Source: CAZHRK01 sp964534555
Lineage (GTDB): Bacteria > Babelota > Babeliae > Babelales > RVW-14
Length of the DNA: 64,000 bases
Assembly (NCBI GenBank): GCA_964534555.1
Contig: CAZHRK010000001.1
Span: 434,001 to 498,000 of the forward strand
Direction: 5' to 3'
In this document: positions 58,186 through 64,000 of the stretch, piece by piece
Position numbering within the stretch: position 1 is the stretch's first letter
Layout: every line of letters begins with the position of its first letter
Notes under the pieces: generated by a model
What the model was told of the DNA's origin: nothing
Seen by the model: only the letters and a program-made list of their open reading frames with translations
The model's database searches: none
Program-made: the position numbers and the translations under genes

Positions 58186-60572
58186 ATCAGCGATATTCTT
58201 TTTTTACATTTTTTCTTTATCTGATTTTTTCGTACATCCCTCTGAATGGGTTGATTGGTAATCTTGCTGGAGCACTTAGGCGGGTAGCGATTAAAAGCGT
58301 TCAGCAAGAATATACTGACGGCTCTATAATCAATTTAAAGGGCAATGTACACATACTTATTGATGACCGATTGCATATTATCGCTGATCAGGTTGTAATC
58401 AATAAACAAAATAACACGCTTCATGCGACCAGTGATCAAGATTCTTTAGTGAAAATAGAAGATGAACAATTCTTGATGCTGGCAACATCTTTTTTTTTAG
58501 ATTATAAAGCGCGCGTCGGTAAGGCCGATTCGGTAAAGATTCATCTTGATGAAGGGTTTATATCTGCCCGATCAATTGAAAAAATTAATGCTTATGATTG
58601 GGCAGCGCATGACATGATTTATACAGCATGTGATAAAAATAAATCTGATTGGCATATCCATGCAGAGCGAGCTGTTATTCATGGAAGCTACTTTGTTAAA
58701 ATGAAGGGACTCACCTTCAATATAAAACAGACTCCTGTTTTTGGGCTACCTCGTTTTATTCTTCCTATTCAAGGGCATTCAAAGTCTGGTTTTTTAGTAC
58801 CTCGTTTTGCGGTTGATTATGATTATGGTTTTGGTGTTAGACAGGAATATTACAAGCATATTTCAAAACATGCAGATACTCTTTTTGGTATAGATTGGCG
58901 CCTGAAAAAAGGGTTAATTCTTTATAATCAAACTCGTTGGGCGCGAGCACTAGAGAGCTATACACTCTCTAACATAAATTATTCAATTATTAGAGATCGT
59001 TTTATTTTACGTGACAATAAAATAGAAAAAGGTACCTCGCGAGGCTACTGGATCCAGGCAAAAGATTACAGTCATTATACAAAGTTTTTTGATGGTTACG
59101 ATGTTAGCTCAATTGTAGCCGTTGATTTTGGTACTAATAAGCTAAATGGTTACCATTTTTTTTCATCAACAGAAGATGTTGATGATACATTTTTTAATGG
59201 ATTTATTACCCGATCTTATTCCCCTAATACTTTAATAAGTGGGTGGGTTGATCATAATCATACGGTCAGGCGTCAGTTTAAAATTGCACAGAAAGAGGAG
59301 CATGATCGTTTTTTCTCTGGCCTCAGATTTGATTCGATCCAAGATCGTGCGCTTATTAAGCAGTATGAAGAGCGTGTTATTATGGCGCGCATGCCTCATT
59401 TGGAGGCGATAACAGCGTACAAAGAGCTACTTCCTGGTGTTAATCTTTCGCATTATGTTTTTTGGGATCATGCCTTATTTGAACGCGAACAGCAGGATCG
59501 TTGGTTTGTAGATGCTTCTTTATTTTCTCAAAATAAAGCACGCTCTCTGGAAAAGCGCCATGCTCTCAGATTCAGTTATATGCCCACGTTAAGTTTATCT
59601 AAAAATATAGCAGGATTTACTTTAAGTGGTTCGTTTAGCCCTGCATTACAGACAACAAGTACCCTTGTAGGAGAGCGCCCCTCTGAGCATTGTGGTGCTT
59701 TAGAAAAGTCTCTTTTTGCACGCGGCTCTTGGAGGGTATTTTCTCAAACAAAAACAACGCTTGCAGCGCCTGAATTTATTCTTGATACAACAAAAGTTGG
59801 AAGCTATTCGTTTCAGCCTTCATTTGAATGGGCGTATCTCCCATTCTTTAAACAAGATCATTGGGGCTACTTTGATCGATATGATCGTGCGTATGCAAAT
59901 CATCAGCTGGCGTTGAGAACTGATATTAGAATTGATTCTTCAGACATTTTCTTTCAAGCGTATGCACGTCAATCATATGATTTTTATGATAAAGAAAAAT
60001 TGTTTTATTTGCGCAGACCACTTAGACAGCAGCACATACTTCCTCTTGAAATTGTGTGTGATCTGAACGCTCATAATTTTTATTCATGCGGCGGATCAGT
60101 CGAGTACGACTGGCGTCACGATAATCTCCTGCAGTCGCGATTATGGACAACGCTTAATGTTAAAAATATTGTGCTTGGGGTGAGTTATTTATTTCAAAAA
60201 CCTTTTATGCAGCAGGTACGAGGACTTTTGTCTGATATACCACATTTTTTACTTTTTTCTGCAACTGTTCCATTATCTGATAAGGCACAGATAGTGTATG
60301 ATGGTCAGTTTTTTGCGCCTAACAGACAATCGATGTTTATTCTTAATCGTATTGTTCCACTTATACATAAAATTCGTTTTGATTATCAGGGACATTGCTG
60401 GGGGTGCTCAATTGGATTTGAAGAAAAGCGCTATAAAGAATGTAGTATTGGTCGTAATGAGCGTGCTATTGTATTTTGTCTAAAACTTGATTCTCTAGGA
60501 TCTTTTGCAAATAAGATAAAAGGGTCTCGTTATAGCGATAGAATGTCGGATGCGGCAGATGTAGAAAGGTAA
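58182..60572 (+). CDS. lptD: LPS-assembly protein LptD (OstA/Imp)
   Basis: 796 residues. The start is TTG 58182 overlapping the recR stop (TTGA); the first ~22 residues then form a signal peptide (NQRYSFFTFFLYLIFSYIPL), and no later Met gives one. The OstA-like N-terminal domain (about 25-130) has SIINLKGNVHILIDDRLHII ADQV and FISARSIEKIN. A long beta-barrel C-terminal domain follows. LptD with LptE puts LPS into the outer leaflet. No conserved disulfide Cys pattern is obvious: only a few Cys. The C-terminus has no terminal Phe. This is the best evidence that the cell makes LPS. Confidence 0.9.
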   Translation: MNQRYSFFTFFLYLIFSYIPLNGLIGNLAGALRRVAIKSVQQEYTDGSIINLKGNVHILIDDRLHIIADQVVINKQNNTLHATSDQDSLVKIEDEQFLMLATSFFLDYKARVGKADSVKIHLDEGFISARSIEKINAYDWAAHDMIYTACDKNKSDWHIHAERAVIHGSYFVKMKGLTFNIKQTPVFGLPRFILPIQGHSKSGFLVPRFAVDYDYGFGVRQEYYKHISKHADTLFGIDWRLKKGLILYNQTRWARALESYTLSNINYSIIRDRFILRDNKIEKGTSRGYWIQAKDYSHYTKFFDGYDVSSIVAVDFGTNKLNGYHFFSSTEDVDDTFFNGFITRSYSPNTLISGWVDHNHTVRRQFKIAQKEEHDRFFSGLRFDSIQDRALIKQYEERVIMARMPHLEAITAYKELLPGVNLSHYVFWDHALFEREQQDRWFVDASLFSQNKARSLEKRHALRFSYMPTLSLSKNIAGFTLSGSFSPALQTTSTLVGERPSEHCGALEKSLFARGSWRVFSQTKTTLAAPEFILDTTKVGSYSFQPSFEWAYLPFFKQDHWGYFDRYDRAYANHQLALRTDIRIDSSDIFFQAYARQSYDFYDKEKLFYLRRPLRQQHILPLEIVCDLNAHNFYSCGGSVEYDWRHDNLLQSRLWTTLNVKNIVLGVSYLFQKPFMQQVRGLLSDIPHFLLFSATVPLSDKAQIVYDGQFFAPNRQSMFILNRIVPLIHKIRFDYQGHCWGCSIGFEEKRYKECSIGRNERAIVFCLKLDSLGSFANKIKGSRYSDRMSDAADVER

Positions 60573-60576
60573 GTAG

Positions 60577-61887
60577 ATGATATTTAAACAGCCAACACAT
60601 TTTGCACTTTTTAAACAACGTCGTAAGCAATTTATTGAAAATATCATCCAGCGGTACGGACAAACAAAAGGTGTTGTGCTTGTTGCTGCCGGATTTGAGC
60701 TTGATCGTTATGTTTTCCGGCAGGAAAGTTCTTTCTACTATTTAACCGGTCTTACTGAGCCAGCAGCTATATTACTTATGTATCTTGATGGCCGTGAAGT
60801 TCTTTTTATTCCAAAATACTCATTAGCTCGTAGTGCGTGGATGAACGTTGCTGTAAGCGGACCTGAGGATGCACACAAATTTTTATTTGATGAGATTAGG
60901 TATTTAGGTAAAGAAAATCCAGGGTACAGCTTTAAGCCGTTTTTTACATCTGAAAAATATGAAAATCTTATCAATGAGCTTGATGCATTTATTGTTGCAG
61001 GAACAAAAGTCTTTTCTTTGTTAAGCAAAGATAATGAAAGCTATATGTTGCAGCTTGCTTTGTTTGAGAAGATGCAAGCGTGGTTACCTGTGTTGACAAG
61101 CTGTTCGTTAGATGTTTCAGCTATTTTGCATGAAATGCGCAGGGTGAAAGATCAGTATGAAACTGATTTAATCTACAAAGCGGTTCAAATAACAAATATG
61201 GCTCATACAGCAGCAGCACAATTTATTGTTGAAGGTAAGTGTGAGTATGAGGTTCAGGCAGCGCTTGAATGTGTTTTTACCTCTGTTGCTGGTGCGACTC
61301 CCTCATTTCCTTCAATTGTTGCAAGTGGCAAAAATTCTACAGTGCTTCATTATACTGAAAAAAATGGTGTGCTTAAAAATGGTGATTTGGTTGTAGTTGA
61401 TATTGGTGCTGAGTATGGAATGTATGCAGCTGATTTATCTCGTACATACCCAGTGTCAGGAAAATTCACTGTTCGACAGCGCCAAATTTATACTGCTGTT
61501 CTTGAAACTCAACTTTATATTGAATCTATAGCTCAGCCAGGAATGTATCTTAAAAATGCTCAGCACAAAGATAAATCGTTACATCACCTAGCGGTTGATT
61601 TCTTAGCACAAAAAGGGTTGTCGCATTATTTTTGTCATGGTATTGGGCATTACCTTGGGCTTGATGTTCATGACGTTGGTGACTACTCAAAACCACTTCA
61701 GGCTGGTGATGTTTTTACTATTGAGCCGGGTGTTTATATCCCTGATGAATCACTTGGTGTGCGCATAGAAGATGATTATGTTATGGCAGATGATGGTGCT
61801 TTTTGTTTAAGTTATGAATTGCCAAAACAACCAGATGAAATTGAAGAACTTATGGCGTCTCAGCAGCAAAAAGAGCTAACCATATAA
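60577..61887 (+). CDS. pepP: Xaa-Pro aminopeptidase (aminopeptidase P)
   Basis: 436 residues. N-terminal creatinase-like domain (SSFYYLTGLTEPAAILLMYL) and a C-terminal pita-bread fold with the five metal ligands: Asp in VVDIGAEYGMYAADLSRTYP (two Asp), His in CHGIGHYLGLDVHD, Glu in FTIEPGVYI and Glu in GVRIEDDYV. It removes an N-terminal residue before Pro. Four bases after lptD and 16 before pyrG. Cytosolic; it probably helps use host peptides, but that is inference. Confidence 0.96.
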   Translation: MIFKQPTHFALFKQRRKQFIENIIQRYGQTKGVVLVAAGFELDRYVFRQESSFYYLTGLTEPAAILLMYLDGREVLFIPKYSLARSAWMNVAVSGPEDAHKFLFDEIRYLGKENPGYSFKPFFTSEKYENLINELDAFIVAGTKVFSLLSKDNESYMLQLALFEKMQAWLPVLTSCSLDVSAILHEMRRVKDQYETDLIYKAVQITNMAHTAAAQFIVEGKCEYEVQAALECVFTSVAGATPSFPSIVASGKNSTVLHYTEKNGVLKNGDLVVVDIGAEYGMYAADLSRTYPVSGKFTVRQRQIYTAVLETQLYIESIAQPGMYLKNAQHKDKSLHHLAVDFLAQKGLSHYFCHGIGHYLGLDVHDVGDYSKPLQAGDVFTIEPGVYIPDESLGVRIEDDYVMADDGAFCLSYELPKQPDEIEELMASQQQKELTI

Positions 61888-61903
61888 CTTTTATAGTGAG
61901 TAG

Positions 61904-63580
61904 ATGATGGAAATGCTTGAGGCTCTTCGGGCTGTAAAAGCCGGAGGCCATAAATTTATTATTGTTACTGGCGGAGTCTGCTCTTCAATAGGGAAGGGTG
62001 TTTTATTATCATCTCTTGGTGTGCTTCTAAAAAACTCAGGTCACTCAGTGTCTCTTATGAAGATGGATCCTTATCTTAATGTTGATCCTGGCACCATGTC
62101 ACCCCTTGAGCATGGAGAGGTGTTTGTTCTTGCTGATGGGGCAGAGACAGATCTTGATCTTGGGCATTATGAACGCATGCTTTCAATTGAGCTTTCAAAA
62201 AACTCGTCTGTTTCATCTGGGCAGATATACAAAGATATTATTGATGGTGAGCGTGAGGGTGCATTCTTGGGTAAGTGTATTCAAATGATTCCTCATGTGA
62301 CTGATTTAATAAAAATGCGCTTACTTTCTTATGCCCTTGATAAGAAGGTTAATTATATCCTGCTTGAGCTTGGTGGCACTGTTGGTGATATAGAAGGTGA
62401 AGTTTTTTTAGAGGCTATTAGGCAGCTGAAGTTTGATTTAGGACGAGAGCATATTCTACATGCACATTTAAGTTATGTTCCTTTTCTTGCGTGGAGTGGT
62501 GAGCTCAAGACAAAACCAACACAGCATAGTGTTGCAACATTGAAGCACGCAGGACTTGCCCCTGACTTTCTATTTCTTAGATCCGATCAGTCATTAGATT
62601 GTGGACCAATTAAAAAACTCGCTCTTATGTGTGAAGTTTATCAGGAGCGTATTTTTCAGGTGCTTACGTATGATCCAGTTTATCGTTTATTTGCTGATCT
62701 AGATAAGCAGGGGGTAACAACTGAAATCCAGAGATATTTTAGTCAGGCTATTAACACAGCAGATCTTTCAGACTGGAAATCATATGTTGCAAAGATAGAG
62801 AGAAGTACAAAACCCCTTAAAATTGGCTTTGTTACAAAATATTATGGGTCAAATGATCCATATATTAGTGTCATAGAGGCACTGAAATCAGCAACTTACC
62901 ACCATATTCATAAGCCTGAGATTATTATGATAGAGGCAGAGGCATTAGAGGCGCCTGAGTCGAGCGAAAAATTTAAAAATGCCATGAGCCGGCTAAAATC
63001 TGCAAGCGGGGTGTTGGTTCCTGGTGGCTTTGATAAACGTGGCGTAAAGGGCAAAATTAGGGCTGCAAATTTTGCGCGGGAGCAAAAAATACCTTATTTG
63101 GGATTATGCCTGGGGATGCAAGTCATGTTAATTGAATTTGCACAAACAGTTTTAAAACTGAAAAATGCAAACAGTCAGGAGTTTGATTCCTCCACAGAGT
63201 CACCAGTTATTTCTTTAATGTCTGCCCAAATTGGGGTCGTAAAGAAGGGTGGTAGTATGCGTCTTGGTGGGTATGCTTGCAGTCTACCGTATAAAGATTC
63301 CTTGGCTTTTCAAGCATATAAAAAAGAACAAGTTATGGAGCGGCACCGCCATCGCTATGAGTTTAATAATGATTATAAAAGAGCTTATGAAGAGCAAGGG
63401 ATTGTTTTCTCTGGGATGAATCTTGAGCATAATTTAGTTGAGATAGCTGAAATTAAGGACCATCCATTTATGGTGGGGTGCCAGTTTCACCCTGAATTCT
63501 TATCCCGTCCCCTTCAGCCGCACCCGCTTTTTGACCTTTTTGTAAAATCATCAATTAGCTTCTCTGAATCGACAATTTAG
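61904..63580 (+). CDS. pyrG: CTP synthase
   Basis: 558 residues. Makes CTP from UTP and glutamine. Synthetase domain: GGVCSSIGKGVLLSSLGVLL (family GGVVSSLGKG), KMDPYLNVDPGTMSPLEHGE, and LGGTVGDIEG. C-terminal glutaminase with PYLGLCLGMQ (catalytic Cys) and GCQFHPEF (His and Glu). Length normal. It ends a run of genes from yidC. A keep of pyrG in a host-dependent cell suggests UTP is available but CTP must be made. Confidence 0.97.
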   Translation: MMEMLEALRAVKAGGHKFIIVTGGVCSSIGKGVLLSSLGVLLKNSGHSVSLMKMDPYLNVDPGTMSPLEHGEVFVLADGAETDLDLGHYERMLSIELSKNSSVSSGQIYKDIIDGEREGAFLGKCIQMIPHVTDLIKMRLLSYALDKKVNYILLELGGTVGDIEGEVFLEAIRQLKFDLGREHILHAHLSYVPFLAWSGELKTKPTQHSVATLKHAGLAPDFLFLRSDQSLDCGPIKKLALMCEVYQERIFQVLTYDPVYRLFADLDKQGVTTEIQRYFSQAINTADLSDWKSYVAKIERSTKPLKIGFVTKYYGSNDPYISVIEALKSATYHHIHKPEIIMIEAEALEAPESSEKFKNAMSRLKSASGVLVPGGFDKRGVKGKIRAANFAREQKIPYLGLCLGMQVMLIEFAQTVLKLKNANSQEFDSSTESPVISLMSAQIGVVKKGGSMRLGGYACSLPYKDSLAFQAYKKEQVMERHRHRYEFNNDYKRAYEEQGIVFSGMNLEHNLVEIAEIKDHPFMVGCQFHPEFLSRPLQPHPLFDLFVKSSISFSESTI

Positions 63581-63633
63581 AAGGTTTAAGGTGTTTATTT
63601 GTTAGATCTTCAGGTAGTCAGCGAAGATTCTGT

Positions 63634-63662
63634 TTGACCAAACCATACTTTTTACGTATATT
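63634..63662 (+). promoter_or_regulatory. Promoter for rplM
   Basis: TTGACC (63634-63639), 17-base spacer, TATATT (63657-63662). The start codon is at 63709, about 40 bases after the predicted transcript start. Both boxes match five of six. Confidence 0.75.
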
Positions 63663-63708
63663 TACTCAGCTTATTTTTTCACATTAAAGATAATTTTTGG
63701 AACTTACC

Positions 63709-64000
63709 ATGGATATGAATACGACATTTTTTCTAAAAAAAGAAGATAGAAATCCTCGTTGGCACCAGATTGATGCAACAGGGATGGTTCTTGGCCGTCT
63801 TTGCACAAAAATTGCTGATGTTCTCCGTGGTAAAGACAGAGCGGGATATACACCAAACGCTGATGGCGGCGATTATGTGGTTGTTGTTAACGCAGAGAAA
63901 ATTAAACTTACAGGTAACAAACTACGCGATAAGATCTATTCTCACTACACTGGTTGGAGAGGTGGATTGAAAGAAATTCCTGCAAAGAATATTCTTGAAA
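63709..64000 (+). CDS. rplM: 50S ribosomal protein L13, 3' end outside window
   Basis: 97 codons are visible, from ATG 63709 (or 63715). MNTTFFLKKED, RWHQIDATGMVLGRLCTKIA, DVLRGKDRAGYTPNADGGDY, VVVVNAEKIKLTGNKLRDK and IYSHYTGWRGGLKE are the L13 pattern. L13 is an early assembly protein of the 50S subunit and normally precedes rpsI. Its own near-consensus promoter lies 47 bases upstream, so it is independent of pyrG. The end of the gene is outside the window. Confidence 0.96.
   Translation, partial: MDMNTTFFLKKEDRNPRWHQIDATGMVLGRLCTKIADVLRGKDRAGYTPNADGGDYVVVVNAEKIKLTGNKLRDKIYSHYTGWRGGLKEIPAKNILE

Overview
The window is a gene-dense, AT-rich stretch of bacterial chromosome. It holds about 65 protein genes, three tRNA genes, and no insertion sequence, prophage or CRISPR array. 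The cell has a Gram-negative type envelope: LptD, BamD, several lipoproteins, and a signal-peptide protein ending in the outer-membrane-type C-terminal Phe. It also shows host-association features: a lysine/alanine-rich histone H1-like protein, a eukaryote-type deoxynucleoside kinase, many short exported proteins of unknown family, and a Chlamydia-like phosphatidylserine decarboxylase. Together these fit a reduced, host-dependent lineage such as Candidatus Dependentiae (TM6) or a similar endosymbiont. That assignment is inference from gene content; no 16S rRNA gene is present to settle it.

Layout. 1-1.7 kb: exported and membrane proteins of unknown function. 1.8-6.2 kb (minus): lipoprotein, rplS, a trmD fused to a second SPOUT-type domain, khpA, rpsP, ffh and tRNA-Phe; this is the classical translation/SRP cluster without rimM. 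6.4-9.6 kb (plus): kup, tRNA-Gly and an exported methyltransferase. 9.8-12.1 kb: a degenerate jag, then mnmE. 12.1-15.4 kb: exported C39-like protease, small secreted protein, alpha/beta hydrolase and HAD phosphatase. 15.5-19.1 kb: clpB, a membrane-anchored NDK whose catalytic His is Asp, and the histone-like gene. 19.1-24.4 kb: M16 protease, DUF374 acyltransferase, priA. 24.4-31.4 kb (minus): a compact eight-gene operon (divergent Idi-like protein, cupin, GerMN-like protein, idi, secreted protein, psd, rpe, tandem Ddl) with a good promoter at one end and a strong terminator at the other. 31.4-37.1 kb: sulP, tRNA-Ser, glmU, sbcD, hydrolase. 37.2-41.7 kb (minus): deoxynucleoside kinase and a partial ATP synthase operon (c, b, b, delta, alpha, lipoprotein). 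42-50 kb (plus): outer-membrane-like protein, exported protein, recD2, HAD, zwf, gnd, cyclase. 49.9-52.4 kb (minus): PLD nuclease, cysS, thioredoxin lipoprotein. 52.5-64 kb: ftsL-ftsI, then yraN-bamD (minus), then yidC-recR-lptD-pepP-pyrG, then rplM, cut by the window end.

How it fits together. Glycan precursor supply (GlmU), D-Ala-D-Ala synthesis (double Ddl), septal transpeptidase (FtsI) and outer-membrane assembly (LptD, BamD, YidC) describe a maintained wall and outer membrane. Zwf, Gnd and Rpe give an oxidative pentose phosphate branch. PSD makes phosphatidylethanolamine, and an exported methyltransferase resembling phosphoethanolamine methyltransferases could act on related head groups. 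A recurrent and unusual theme is enzyme families normally found in the cytosol that carry export signals or membrane anchors here: methyltransferase, HAD phosphatase and NDK. The strongest leads are the His-to-Asp membrane NDK, the tandem Ddl, the decayed Idi-like paralogue beside idi, the TrmD fusion and the Jag protein lacking GxxG and R3H.
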